A stretch of 64,000 nt of DNA, from positions 2,755,001 through 2,819,000 of the forward strand of contig NZ_CP160035.1 of the NCBI RefSeq assembly GCF_040703125.1, written 5' to 3'. The position numbers and the translations under genes were made by a program. A model generated the notes under the pieces. It was not told where the DNA came from and ran no database searches. It saw only the letters and a list, made by a program, of their open reading frames with translations. Each line of letters opens with the position of its first letter. The first letter of the stretch is position 1. The stretch comes from Flavobacterium ovatum (GTDB taxonomy: Bacteria > Bacteroidota > Bacteroidia > Flavobacteriales > Flavobacteriaceae). Shown here one piece after another: positions 37,847 through 47,346 of this stretch.

Positions 37847-38746
37847 TTACTCCTGTTCTTTGGCAATTTGTAAGGCCATCTCACTTAAGGCTGTTCCTCC
37901 TTTGATTCCAAAATCTAGTGTTCTGATAGGGAAAGGAATCATAATATCGTTTGCGTCATACGCTTTCTTAATTTTTATGATAGCTTCACTTCCTACTTTG
38001 TTGTATACAGACTGTTCAGGAGTATTAATCCACATTCTTATTGATAGATTGACTGAACTATCGCCAAATTCAACAAAAATCACAGTGATTTCATCTTCTT
38101 TAGAAAGTCCTTCAATATCGCTTACGGCATTTAATGTAATGTCTCTTACTTTTTCTAAATCATCACCATAAGAAACTCCTACACTTAGATCAAAACGTCT
38201 TTTTTGCAAGATTGTGTAATTTTCAATAGGATTTTGAAAGACTTCTTTATTGGGGATTATAACCGTTTTTCCTTGAAATGTTTCTAAAACGGTGTCACGA
38301 AGGTTAATTACCTTTACCTTTCCCATGTACTCCTTAATTTGGACAATGTCCCCAACTTTAAGTGGTTTTCTAAAAGATATAAATATTCCAGACATGAAAT
38401 TAGCTGCAATATCTTGAAAAGCAAATGCTAAAGCCAGACCCAATATACCAGCACCTGCTAGAATAGAAGTAACTGCTTTATCTAAATTTAGGATAGTTAA
38501 CACGGTAAAAATCACTATACCTATAAATATAAAGTAAACTATTGAGCTAAATAAATTATTAAGAGTAAGGTTGTTAGATATTTTTGTAATTAGTTTTGTA
38601 GTTAATTTGCGAACAAATTTAGCTATATAGATACCGATTGCCAAGACTATGGCTGCCATTACGATATTGGGTAATAACAGAATTAAAGCTTCAAACCAGT
38701 CGGTTATTTTGTCTGTAATTAAAGAAGAAATTTTATTGATGTCCAT
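37847..38746 (-). CDS. MscS-type mechanosensitive channel
   Basis: A 299-aa inner-membrane channel that opens on osmotic downshock. Three N-terminal helices are visible (ALILLLPNIVMAAIVLAIGI, LNNLFSSIVYFIFIGIVIFT, and the pore helix AGAGILGLALAFAFQDIAAN with Gly/Ala spacing). The MscS beta domain follows with GIFISFRKPLKVGDIVQI and the vestibule with VIIPNKEVFQNPIENYT. The start at 38746 (MDINKISSL) is preferred over an in-frame ATG at 38770. It is followed by an AT-rich gap. Confidence 0.93.
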   Translation of the reverse strand: MDINKISSLITDKITDWFEALILLLPNIVMAAIVLAIGIYIAKFVRKLTTKLITKISNNLTLNNLFSSIVYFIFIGIVIFTVLTILNLDKAVTSILAGAGILGLALAFAFQDIAANFMSGIFISFRKPLKVGDIVQIKEYMGKVKVINLRDTVLETFQGKTVIIPNKEVFQNPIENYTILQKRRFDLSVGVSYGDDLEKVRDITLNAVSDIEGLSKEDEITVIFVEFGDSSVNLSIRMWINTPEQSVYNKVGSEAIIKIKKAYDANDIMIPFPIRTLDFGIKGGTALSEMALQIAKEQE

Positions 38747-39252
38747 TTTTATTAGTGATTTCAGTGTCAAAGTTTATTAACGTTTATGAATTAATGTTTA
38801 TAAATATCTAATATAATAAATGATTCCTTTGTTCACAACTTTATAAGTACTGATTTTTAAAGTAGCTACATTAATTATCTGAACATTAGTGATATGGTGA
38901 AGATTTGTTTTATGTTTAAGTTGTTGATTTACAACACAGTGTAAGGGGTTTAGTTGGTTTGATGTGTAAGTTCACTCGTGTTTTTATCTAGTTTCTCATA
39001 TTGTACATTTATCCGAATTAAAATCACTACGTTTTCTGTTTTAAATTTAATTGGGTACTCGATCAGGTCAAGCATTCGAATAAGGAGAAAACGAACGCTA
39101 ATTAGGGATAAGTTATCTCGACAAATAAGGTCATTGAGAGGCATCAGATACAAAATGTACAAACGCAAATGATGACGTAAGTGATTAGAGTAAAATGATG
39201 TCATATTAAATTATTTACAAGTAGTTAAAATTATGTGTTTATTAGATTATGA
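38747..39252. other. AT-rich gap, no gene recognised
   Basis: No coding sequence can be supported. An 84-codon open frame on the minus strand (38950-39204) and an overlapping one on the plus strand have low-complexity, non-family sequence. A degenerate pseudogene follows at 39253. Confidence 0.4.
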
Positions 39253-39650
39253 AATATAGGAAGCTTAAAAACAGAAGATATTGAGGTATTAGAATACTTT
39301 TATCAAAACAGCTCAATAGTACCATTAGAAAACGTTGTCAATACCACCTTAAGGTATAGAGCAAGATTTTTATGCTTCAACTTTTGTGTCCGATGTACAA
39401 AGAATAATAGAAAAGTAATGTGAACCTTGATTTGGAAATTAAAAAGAGGATTAGAAAACACAACTATTAAATTAATTACAATCGAGTGTATGAAGGACCT
39501 ATAGTACCCATTACACCTAAATATGGAAGTTATGTCCTGAGAAAATCAAAACAAGGAGGTAAAAACAAAGGTCAAACTTCAAAAATCGTTAATCAAAAAA
39601 TAATTAAGTCTTGCATCATTGCACTCATTAGAAATCGATGTACTCCTTAA
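39253..39650 (+). pseudogene. Decayed coding remnant of unknown family
   Basis: Coding-like translation is split by a frameshift and a stop. The first piece (39253-39423) contains EDIEVLEYFYQNSSIVPLEN and TTLRYRARF. The second frame runs from 39420, has an in-frame stop at 39468-39470, and then contains NYNRVYEGPIVPITPKYGSY and continues to a stop at 39648. Base composition and residue mix look like former protein. I do not recognise the family. It might be a phage or mobile-element relic. Confidence 0.4.
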
Positions 39651-39669
39651 TATATTATGACATCTAATA

Positions 39670-39749
39670 TGTCAATCCGTTAAGATTGTCAGTCAAAGTA
39701 AAATGTCAAAATGTCAGATGTATTTCCGCCATTTTAACAAAAACTGACA
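39670..39749 (+). promoter_or_regulatory. TGTCA repeat array upstream of dnaK
   Basis: TGTCA words start at 39670, 39687, 39704 and 39712 (spacings 17, 17 and 8), and an inverted TGACA lies at 39745-39749. They sit 20-100 bp above the -24/-12 promoter, the usual place for an enhancer-binding activator. The activator identity is unknown. Confidence 0.5.
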
Positions 39750-39770
39750 ATTTATTAGAGGGTTTTCTGT

Positions 39771-39786
39771 TGGCACAATGATTGCT
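39771..39786 (+). promoter_or_regulatory. Sigma-54-type (-24/-12) promoter of dnaK
   Basis: TGGCAC (39771-39776), AATGA, then TTGCT (39782-39786) matches the RpoN consensus TGGCAC-N5-TTGCW, with invariant GG and GC at the right spacing. It lies about 55 bp before the dnaK ATG. Confidence 0.75.
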
Positions 39787-39840
39787 TTAGTGTCAGCAAG
39801 TTATTAAAACGAGTATATAATAAAATTAAATATATTAAAA

Positions 39841-41724
39841 ATGGGTAAAATAATCGGAATTGATTTAGGTACTACAAACTCTTGTGTTTCTGTAATGGAA
39901 GGTAATGAAGCTGTTGTAATTCCTAATGCAGAAGGAAAAAGAACAACACCATCTATCATCGCTTTTGTTGAAGGTGGAGAAATTAAAGTAGGGGATCCTG
40001 CAAAAAGACAAGCAGTAACTAATCCAACTAAGACTATTGCTTCTATCAAACGTTTTATGGGACAATCTTTTGCTGAAACTACAGAAGAAGCAAAAAGAGT
40101 TCCTTATTCAGTAGTAAAAGGAGACAACAATACGCCACGTGTTGATATTGATGGTCGTTTATACTCTGCTCAAGAATTGTCAGCAATGACTCTTCAAAAA
40201 ATGAAAAAAACTGCTGAAGACTATTTAGGTCAAACAGTTACAGAAGCGGTTATTACTGTTCCTGCTTACTTTAACGATGCACAACGTCAAGCTACAAAAG
40301 AAGCTGGTGAAATTGCAGGTCTTAAAGTTATGCGTATCATCAATGAGCCAACTGCTGCGGCATTAGCTTACGGATTGGACAAAAAAGGAATCGATCAAAA
40401 AATCGCTGTTTACGATTTAGGTGGAGGTACTTTTGATATCTCTGTTCTTGAATTAGGAGACGGAGTTTTTGAAGTATTATCTACAAACGGAGATACTCAC
40501 TTAGGTGGTGATGATTTTGACCAAGTTATTATTGACTGGTTAGCTGACGAATTTAATGCTGAAGAAGGTATTGATTTACGTCTTGACCCAATGTCATTAC
40601 AACGTATCAAAGAAGCTGCTGAAAAAGCTAAAATTGAATTATCTGCTTCTGCTGAAACAGAAATCAACTTACCATATGTTACGGCTACTGCTTCAGGACC
40701 AAAACACTTAGTAAAAAAATTATCTCGTGCTAAATTTGAGCAATTAGCGGATTCATTAGTAAAACGTTCTATGGCTCCTGTAGCAAGAGCGTTGAAAGAT
40801 GCAGGTTTATCTACATCTGATATTGACGAAGTTATCTTGGTTGGAGGTTCTACTCGTATCCCAAGAATTGTTGAAGAAGTTGAAAAATTCTTCGGTAAAA
40901 AAGCATCTAAAGGAGTTAACCCTGATGAAGTTGTTGCAATTGGAGCAGCTATTCAAGGTGGAGTTCTTTCTGGAGATGTAAAAGATGTATTGTTACTTGA
41001 CGTTACACCTTTATCTTTAGGTATCGAAACTATGGGTGGAATTATGACTATCTTAATCGAAGCTAATACTACTATCCCAACTAAAAAATCTCAAGTTTTC
41101 TCTACAGCTGCAGATTCTCAACCAACTGTTGAACTACACGTTCTTCAAGGTGCTAGAGCAATGGCTGCTGATAACAAAACTATCGGACGTTTCAACTTAG
41201 ACGGTATTCCACCAGCACCAAGAGGAGTTCCTCAAATCGAGGTTTCTTTTGATATTGATGCAAATGGTATCATCAAAGTTTCTGCTACTGACAAAGGAAC
41301 AGGAAAATCTCATGACATCCGTATCGAAGCTTCTTCTGGATTAACATCTGAAGAAATCGAAAGAATGAAACAAGATGCTGAAGCTAACGCTGAGTCTGAC
41401 AAAATCGCTAGATCTAGAGCTGAGAAATTAAACGAAGCTGATTCTATGATCTTCCAAACTGAAACTCAGTTGAAAGAACTTGGAGCTAAATTAACAGATG
41501 ACAATAAAGTTGCTGTTGAGTACGCTTTGACTGAATTGAGAATGGCTCACCAATCTCAAGACGTTCCAGCTATTCAAACTGCACTTGATAACATCAACGC
41601 AGCTTGGAAAAAAGCAACTGAAGCAATGTATGCTGAAGGAGAACAAGCGCAAGGTGGTGCACAACCACAAGCGGAAGCTCAAGGAGACAACGTTGAAGAC
41701 GTTGAATTCGAAGAAGTAAAATAA
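39841..41724 (+). CDS. dnaK: Chaperone protein DnaK (Hsp70)
   Basis: Full-length 627-aa Hsp70. The ATPase domain has [17 protein letters not shown] at residues 4-20, [18 protein letters not shown] near 195-212, and [19 protein letters not shown] near 337-355. The [14 protein letters not shown] linker/substrate domain start is near 388-401. The C-terminal lid is helical and ends [10 protein letters not shown]. It folds nascent and stressed proteins with DnaJ and GrpE, neither of which is adjacent. Two hairpins follow the stop. The promoter region looks RpoN-dependent, unlike the CIRCE or sigma-32 control known elsewhere. Confidence 0.98.
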   Translation: MGKIIGIDLGTTNSCVSVMEGNEAVVIPNAEGKRTTPSIIAFVEGGEIKVGDPAKRQAVTNPTKTIASIKRFMGQSFAETTEEAKRVPYSVVKGDNNTPRVDIDGRLYSAQELSAMTLQKMKKTAEDYLGQTVTEAVITVPAYFNDAQRQATKEAGEIAGLKVMRIINEPTAAALAYGLDKKGIDQKIAVYDLGGGTFDISVLELGDGVFEVLSTNGDTHLGGDDFDQVIIDWLADEFNAEEGIDLRLDPMSLQRIKEAAEKAKIELSASAETEINLPYVTATASGPKHLVKKLSRAKFEQLADSLVKRSMAPVARALKDAGLSTSDIDEVILVGGSTRIPRIVEEVEKFFGKKASKGVNPDEVVAIGAAIQGGVLSGDVKDVLLLDVTPLSLGIETMGGIMTILIEANTTIPTKKSQVFSTAADSQPTVELHVLQGARAMAADNKTIGRFNLDGIPPAPRGVPQIEVSFDIDANGIIKVSATDKGTGKSHDIRIEASSGLTSEEIERMKQDAEANAESDKIARSRAEKLNEADSMIFQTETQLKELGAKLTDDNKVAVEYALTELRMAHQSQDVPAIQTALDNINAAWKKATEAMYAEGEQAQGGAQPQAEAQGDNVEDVEFEEVK

Positions 41725-41732
41725 TACAAGTA

Positions 41733-41754
41733 GAGACGCGATTTATCGCGTCTC
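41733..41754 (+). terminator. First hairpin after dnaK
   Basis: Perfect arms GAGACGCGAT and ATCGCGTCTC surround a TT loop, followed by a short T-rich stretch. Confidence 0.7.
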
Positions 41755-41768
41755 ACTATTTTTATATC

Positions 41769-41799
41769 AAAACCGAACTAGCAATAGTTCGGTTTTTTT
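41769..41799 (+). terminator. Second, stronger terminator after dnaK
   Basis: Arms AAAACCGAACTA (41769-41780) and TAGTTCGGTTTT (41785-41796) have a GCAA loop and a T-run. Confidence 0.9.
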
Positions 41800-41892
41800 A
41801 TGCCCAAAAGTGAAAGAATGTATAAAACATGATTTATCTCATAGTCTGATTTTTATTTTGAAATTACCTTTGAATCGAAATTTTTAATTCGA

Positions 41893-42028
41893 AGGCGATG
41901 GCGTGATGCAATTGCGTGAAGGATAGAAGTGGAGCTCTTTTTTATCCGCCGCGGCGGATAAAAAAAGCGGGAACGGATAGCCTGACCCGCTCCCGACCCT
42001 TCGGGATTTTGCGGGGCGCGCCCAAATT
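41893..42028 (+). repeat. Intergenic structured repeat, family copy 4
   Basis: The left box GATAGAAGTGGAGCTCTT runs into a perfect 28-bp palindrome (41938-41965, core ATCCGCCGCGGCGGAT). The right box is AAAAGCGGGAACGGATAGCC. Flanking arms include CCCGACCCTTCGGG. The GC-rich patch is unlike the surrounding DNA. It lies between dnaK and corA and shares its layout with the copies at 2732, 12094, 17488 and 47170. Confidence 0.65.
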
Positions 42029-42131
42029 TTTGAAACAATAGATTGCTTATGTGTTATTCTTTTATCGGGTACTGATTTACGCTCAATTTTTAATAAACTT
42101 TTTTGTAATATTACTGTAAATATAATTTTTG

Positions 42132-43199
42132 ATGCGAAAGTTAAAACACAAAAACAGACATAAAACACATGCCAATCCGCTAGAATATACGGGGCTGCAC
42201 AAGCGTTTTGAGTCCGCTTTGCAATTATTTGTGTATGATGATAAAGGTTTTAAGGAGGATTCAGATTGTACAGTAGAAGATTTTAAGAAAATTGATTTAA
42301 CCAAAAATAATTGGCTCAATCTCCATGGTTTGAATGATGCGGACTTGATGGAACGTATTGGAGATTTTTTTAAAATTGATCCTTTTATCCTTTCGGATAT
42401 TGTAAATACCAACAGGAGAACCAAACATGAGGAGTTTGAAAACACCTTGTTCTTCAATATCAAATCGCTTTTGCCAACCGAAGGAACAGACAATATACAT
42501 GTAGAACAAATCAGTTTTTTGTTAAAAAAAGGCGTTTTGATTTCGTTTCAAGAAAAAAAGAGTGATTTTTTCACACACATTCGAGAGCGAATTCGTGCCC
42601 ATACAGGGATTGTTAGGGAAAAGAAGACTGATTACTTGCTTTATTTGCTGCTAGATGCGATTATGGAGAATTTTTACATCACAATCGAAAATGAAGAGGA
42701 TAAGATTGAAGAGTTGATTGTGTTATCCAAATCGAGTTCCAATCCAGATATTTTAATTCGAATTGAAAAACACCGAGACAATTTTAATTTATTGAAACGT
42801 TCGATTGTGCCTTTAAGGGATTCGTTGTTGGCGATTAAAAACTTGAAAGACAACGAATATTTTGTAATGATAGAAAATGATTCTTTTCATTATTTTTCGC
42901 GTTTGAGTCAAAAAAGTATCGAGCTTTTGGAACAAATCGAGTCGGATATGGGAATTCTAGAAAGTGCTTCTAATTTCTTTTTTTCGTCCCAATCACATAA
43001 GATGAATGAGATCATGAAGACCTTAACGGTGATTTCGGCTATCTTTATTCCGCTTACTTTTATTGTTGGGGTTTATGGGATGAATTTTGACAATATGCCT
43101 GAATTGAAATATAATAACGGTTATTATACAATTATTGGGGTGATGGTCTTGATTGGTTTGATGATGGTTTTCTATTTCAAGAAAAGAAAGTGGTTTTGA
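42132..43199 (+). CDS. corA: CorA-family magnesium/cobalt transporter
   Basis: A 355-aa inner-membrane channel for Mg2+ (and Co2+). The long soluble N-terminal domain is helical (for example WLNLHGLNDADLMERIGDFF near residues 60-79). Two C-terminal helices follow, with the selectivity motif GVYGMNF near 316-322. The protein ends with the basic tail YFKKRKWF. An in-frame TTG lies one codon upstream at 42129, but the ATG at 42132 is the natural start. It is 25 bp upstream of pta, but a functional link is not evident. Confidence 0.95.
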   Translation: MRKLKHKNRHKTHANPLEYTGLHKRFESALQLFVYDDKGFKEDSDCTVEDFKKIDLTKNNWLNLHGLNDADLMERIGDFFKIDPFILSDIVNTNRRTKHEEFENTLFFNIKSLLPTEGTDNIHVEQISFLLKKGVLISFQEKKSDFFTHIRERIRAHTGIVREKKTDYLLYLLLDAIMENFYITIENEEDKIEELIVLSKSSSNPDILIRIEKHRDNFNLLKRSIVPLRDSLLAIKNLKDNEYFVMIENDSFHYFSRLSQKSIELLEQIESDMGILESASNFFFSSQSHKMNEIMKTLTVISAIFIPLTFIVGVYGMNFDNMPELKYNNGYYTIIGVMVLIGLMMVFYFKKRKWF

Positions 43200-43224
43200 T
43201 TTAATTTAGATAAAAAATATAAAA

Positions 43225-45318
43225 ATGAGTAAAGCAATTTATGTAGCGACCAGTGAATTTAATAGTGGAAAATCTATTATCACTTTGGGATTGATGAGTA
43301 TGCTGATGGGGAAAACGGCAAAAGTTGGCTATTTTAGACCTATTATCGAAGATTTTGAAGACGGAAAGCTGGACAATCACATAGAAACGGTTCTTTCTCA
43401 TTTTAATTTAGACATCGCTTTTGAAGACGCTTATGCCTTTACCAAAAGCAAATTAATCAAGAAGAAAAATCAAGGAAAAATAGGAGAGGTTTTGGATATA
43501 ATTATCGAAAAATTCAAATGTCTTGAAGAAAAGTATGATTTTGTTTTGGTAGAAGGGACGAGCTTTAGTGGCGAAGGAACTGCAATCGAAATGGATTTGA
43601 ATGTCTTGATTGCCAAAAACCTTGGTATTCCAGCTATTATTGTAAGCAGTGGAGTAGGGAAAACCTTGGACGAATTTGTAGATAGTCTGTATCTAGCCTA
43701 CGATTCCTTCAAAGTGAAAGACGTTGAGGTATTAGCGGTGGTTGCCAATAAAGTACAACCCGAGAACTTAGAATTGGCCGTTAATGGATTGAAAGCAATT
43801 TTACCCAAAGACGTTTTGGTAAATTCTTTTCCGTTGATATCTAGTTTGAAAAATCCTTCTATGCGAGAGATTATCGAAGAATTGAATGCAACCGTTTTGT
43901 TTGGTCACGACTATTTGAATAATGAAGTGGGAACATTTAGCGTAGGCGCTATGCAACTGCATAACTATTTGCGTCACCTAAAAGATAAAGGATTGGTGAT
44001 TACTCCTGGAGATAGAGCCGATATTATTATGGGAGCCTTACAAGCCAACGAATCGGCGAATTATCCTTCTATATCGGGAATTATTTTGACAGGAAATATT
44101 GTTCCAGAAGATAGTATTATGAAGTTGATCGAAGGGTTAACAAGTATTGTTCCGATTATTGCGGTTGAGGAAGGTACTTATATGATTACCAATAAAATCG
44201 GAAATATAAATTCTAAGATTTATGCCGATAACGCCAATAAAATTGAAACTTCTATCAATACTTTTGAAAAGTATTTTGATGTAGACGCATTAGCCAGTAA
44301 ACTGAGTGCATTTGAAGTCGAAGGTATGACTCCAAAAATGTTCCAATACAACTTGGTGAAACGTGCGAAGCAGCATCGTAAACATATTGTTTTGCCCGAA
44401 GGAAGTGACGACCGTATTATTTTAGCTGCTTCGAGATTATTGGCTATGGACGTTGTAGACATTTCGATTATTGGGAACAAAAAACAAATAGAGCAAAAAG
44501 TAAATGAGTTAGGAATCGATTTTGATTTCGATAAAATAAAAATCATAAACCCGATTGAATCGGAATATTACGAGGATTATGCCAATACGTATTATGAATT
44601 GCGAAAAGCCAAAAATGTGACTTTGGCCATGGCAAAGGATTTACTGGTAGATGTGTCTTATTTTGGAACCATGATGGTGTACAAAGGACATGCAGACGGA
44701 ATGGTTTCTGGTGCGGCACATACTACACAGCACACTATTTTACCTGCTTTGCAATTCATTAAAACCAAACCAGAATCCTCTGTGGTTTCATCTGTGTTTT
44801 TTATGTGCTTGGAAGACAGAGTTTCGGTTTTTGGAGATTGTGCTATTAACCCAAATCCAACGGCAGAACAATTGGCCGAAATCGCTATTTCGTCAGCAGA
44901 TACGAGTTTGGCTTTTGGGATTGAACCTAAAGTGGCAATGTTATCCTATTCTTCTGGTTCCTCTGGAAAAGGAGACGAAGTGGATAAAGTGCGTAAAGCA
45001 ACCGAAATTGTACGTGCCAAACGTCCCGATTTGAAAATCGAAGGCCCTATCCAATACGATGCAGCGGTGGATAAAACAGTAGGATTAAGCAAAATGCCAA
45101 ATTCGGAGGTAGCAGGACAAGCCAGCGTGCTTATTTTTCCTGATTTGAATACCGGAAACAATACGTATAAAGCCGTTCAAAGAGAAACTGGAGCTTTAGC
45201 AATTGGTCCTATGTTGCAAGGATTAAACAAACCAGTAAACGATTTGAGTCGTGGTTGTACCGTTGATGATATCATCAATACGGTTGTGATTACGGCAATT
45301 CAAGCACAGGGACTTTAG
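43225..45318 (+). CDS. pta: Phosphate acetyltransferase
   Basis: Pta converts acetyl-CoA and phosphate to acetyl phosphate. The 697-aa length marks the long form: an N-terminal P-loop/BioD-like domain (IYVATSEFNSGKSIITLGL), a DRTGG middle domain near residues 220-330, and the C-terminal PTA catalytic domain. The last has LPEGSDDRIILAASRLL near 391-407, YFGTMMVYKGHADGMVSGA near 477-495, and EPKVAMLSYSSGSSGKG near 561-577. It pairs with ackA 125 bp downstream for acetate production and substrate-level ATP. Confidence 0.97.
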   Translation: MSKAIYVATSEFNSGKSIITLGLMSMLMGKTAKVGYFRPIIEDFEDGKLDNHIETVLSHFNLDIAFEDAYAFTKSKLIKKKNQGKIGEVLDIIIEKFKCLEEKYDFVLVEGTSFSGEGTAIEMDLNVLIAKNLGIPAIIVSSGVGKTLDEFVDSLYLAYDSFKVKDVEVLAVVANKVQPENLELAVNGLKAILPKDVLVNSFPLISSLKNPSMREIIEELNATVLFGHDYLNNEVGTFSVGAMQLHNYLRHLKDKGLVITPGDRADIIMGALQANESANYPSISGIILTGNIVPEDSIMKLIEGLTSIVPIIAVEEGTYMITNKIGNINSKIYADNANKIETSINTFEKYFDVDALASKLSAFEVEGMTPKMFQYNLVKRAKQHRKHIVLPEGSDDRIILAASRLLAMDVVDISIIGNKKQIEQKVNELGIDFDFDKIKIINPIESEYYEDYANTYYELRKAKNVTLAMAKDLLVDVSYFGTMMVYKGHADGMVSGAAHTTQHTILPALQFIKTKPESSVVSSVFFMCLEDRVSVFGDCAINPNPTAEQLAEIAISSADTSLAFGIEPKVAMLSYSSGSSGKGDEVDKVRKATEIVRAKRPDLKIEGPIQYDAAVDKTVGLSKMPNSEVAGQASVLIFPDLNTGNNTYKAVQRETGALAIGPMLQGLNKPVNDLSRGCTVDDIINTVVITAIQAQGL

Positions 45319-45443
45319 GGAAAAGTTTAATCGTTTAAATGTTTAGAGTTTAAAAGGTTTGAAAATTGTCATCGTATTTAGTATAAATAAAAAAACTTAG
45401 ATTCTTAGCAACTCAGAAGCTCAGCATCTCAAAAATTAAAAAA

Positions 45444-46622
45444 ATGAAAATAGTAATCATCAATTCAGGGAGTTCGTCTATCAAATACCAATTAATGACT
45501 ATGCCCGAAAGAGCGGTTGTTTGTTCGGGAATGATTGATAGAATCGGGTTAGAAACTTCAAATTTCACTTATAAAACAGATAGTCATACCATTGAAGAAG
45601 TGGTGCCAATTGCGAATCATAAAATAGGACTAGAGAAAATAGCTCAATTATTATTGGATGATAAAGTGGGAGTAATCAAGTCTAAAGATGAAATTGACGC
45701 TGTAGGGCATCGTGTAGTTCACGGTGGTGCAATTTTTACTAAAACTGTTGAAGTTACTGAGGAAGTAAAGAAAGAGATTGATGAACTGTCGCAACTCGCG
45801 CCTTTGCATAATCCTGCCCATTTGGAAGGAATTGTAGTGGCAGAAGAAATTTTTTCAAACGCCAAACAAGTAGTTGTTTTTGATACCGCTTTTCATCAAA
45901 CGATTCCTGAAGTGGCGTATAAATATGCGATTCCGAATGAATTATTAGAAAAAAATAAAATCAGAACCTATGGTTTTCATGGAACTAGTCATAAATACGT
46001 ATCGGAGAAAGCTATTGCCTATTTAGAAAATCATTCCAAAATAATCTGTATCCATTTGGGGAACGGTTGCAGTATTACCGCTATCAAAGACGGGAAAAGT
46101 TTTGATCACAGTATGGGTTTTTCGCCTTCAAACGGTTTGATTATGGGAACGCGTGCAGGTGATATTGACCAATCGGTTATTTTCTATTTGGTAAAAACTT
46201 TGGGTTATACTATGGACGAGGTGAGTTCTTTATTATTGAAAAAAAGTGGTATGCTTGGTCTTACCGGTTATAGTGATTTGAGAGATATTGAAGAACACGC
46301 TGGTAACGGAAATAAAGATTGTCAGCTGGCATTGGATATGAATGTGTACCGAATTCAGAAATATATTGGCGCCTACACCGCTGCTATGAACGGTTTGGAT
46401 GCCATTGTATTTACGGCTGGAATAGGGGAGAACTCGTCTTATATTCGTAAATCGGTTTGTGCTAATATGGATTTCTTTGGGTTGACATTGGATGATGCCA
46501 AAAACGATTTGCGTTCCAAGGATATAAGAGAAATCAACACAGTTGATTCTAAAACTAAAATCTTGGTGATTCCGACCAATGAGGAGTTGGAGATTGCTAA
46601 TCAGGTGTATGAGTTGTTGTAA
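45444..46622 (+). CDS. ackA: Acetate kinase
   Basis: AckA makes acetate and ATP from acetyl phosphate. The 392-aa ASKHA protein has INSGSSSIKYQL at residues 5-16, GHRVVHGGAIFTK near 89-101, FDTAFHQTIPEVAYKYA near 145-161 with the catalytic Asp, GFHGTSHKYVSEKA near 177-190, and FTAGIGENSSYIRKSVC near 319-335. The upstream 125 bp contain no clear promoter, so transcription from pta is likely. Confidence 0.98.
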   Translation: MKIVIINSGSSSIKYQLMTMPERAVVCSGMIDRIGLETSNFTYKTDSHTIEEVVPIANHKIGLEKIAQLLLDDKVGVIKSKDEIDAVGHRVVHGGAIFTKTVEVTEEVKKEIDELSQLAPLHNPAHLEGIVVAEEIFSNAKQVVVFDTAFHQTIPEVAYKYAIPNELLEKNKIRTYGFHGTSHKYVSEKAIAYLENHSKIICIHLGNGCSITAIKDGKSFDHSMGFSPSNGLIMGTRAGDIDQSVIFYLVKTLGYTMDEVSSLLLKKSGMLGLTGYSDLRDIEEHAGNGNKDCQLALDMNVYRIQKYIGAYTAAMNGLDAIVFTAGIGENSSYIRKSVCANMDFFGLTLDDAKNDLRSKDIREINTVDSKTKILVIPTNEELEIANQVYELL

Positions 46623-46863
46623 AAGTTCCGCAAAAGGGTTTTTACCATATAAGTCATTTAAGTTTTTTATTGTGATTTTTTGAACCATATAAGAAATAGA
46701 AGTTCATATAAGTTTAGTACGCTTAAAAGCGCCCAACTATGTGCAATTTAATACAATTTTATCATTGAATTTACAGTTTTGCATTTTGTCAAATCGAGGA
46801 GTAATTTTTATTCTAAAAAAAGCAATATAAAATGACGTTATTTGAATGTTAGCACTTCTAATT

Positions 46864-46879
46864 CCCCTCTTGAGAGGGG
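46864..46879. repeat. Short palindrome CCCCTCTTGAGAGGGG
   Basis: Seven-base arms CCCCTCT and AGAGGGG with TG between them are followed by TTAGGGGTGTG. It is a familiar flavobacterial intergenic word; the function is unknown. Confidence 0.5.
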
Positions 46880-47169
46880 TTAGGGGTGTGTTTTTTAAGT
46901 ATTTGTAAATCAGGCATTTAAAGCAAAACGTCATAGGTAGCGAAGTCGAGATTATTTACTGCTATTATTTTTGCGAATAAATTCACAAAGGAAAGCCGAT
47001 TAGTCTGTCATCCTGAAAGGATCCAAGCAAGCTGATACAAAGTAGTTCTGCAAAATAAAAGGAATCGAAGTTGAGTAAAATCAATTTTGGTTCCTTTTTT
47101 GGTTTCAAAGGAATTGGTTTTGGAGATAGGTATTTTAATTTTTATCGAATAGTCCTTGATTACGGATTT

Positions 47170-47302
47170 GCCCCTGATGGTAGCGGCAGCCCTGACTGAA
47201 AAAAGACTATTTTTTACGGGAAATGCAGAGCGACCAGAGGAAGCTCCTGCAATGACCTAGTAAAAAAAGGATTTTGAGGGAAGGCTATAGCGGACAGCAG
47301 GA
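47170..47302 (+). repeat. Intergenic structured repeat, family copy 5
   Basis: The left box GATGGTAGCGGCAGCCCT is followed by a longer variable insert. The right box AAGGCTATAGCGGACAGCAG ends in GATGAGGC. AGCCCT and AGGGAAGGCT can pair. The boxes match the copies at 12094 and 17488; the insert is about 80 nt rather than 10-20. Confidence 0.6.
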
Positions 47303-47346
47303 TGAGGCACAAAAAAAAGCGAAAACTATTAATTTTCGCCTTGCTG

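Larger units (their letters stand above)
46623..47346. other. Gap with repeats, no gene
   Basis: A palindrome CCCCTCTTGAGAGGGG at 46864-46879 belongs to a type common in flavobacterial spacers. The structured repeat copy 5 lies at 47170-47302. Otherwise I see no gene, RNA or promoter that can be supported. Confidence 0.5.

Noticed and set aside
38950..39204. 84-codon open frame on the minus strand
   Set aside because: Low-complexity translation with no family resemblance, an overlapping open frame on the other strand, and no promoter or conserved start.
41938..41965. The 28-bp palindrome as a simple terminator of dnaK
   Set aside because: Two good terminators already lie at 41733-41799, and the palindrome is embedded in boxes shared with other intergenic elements.
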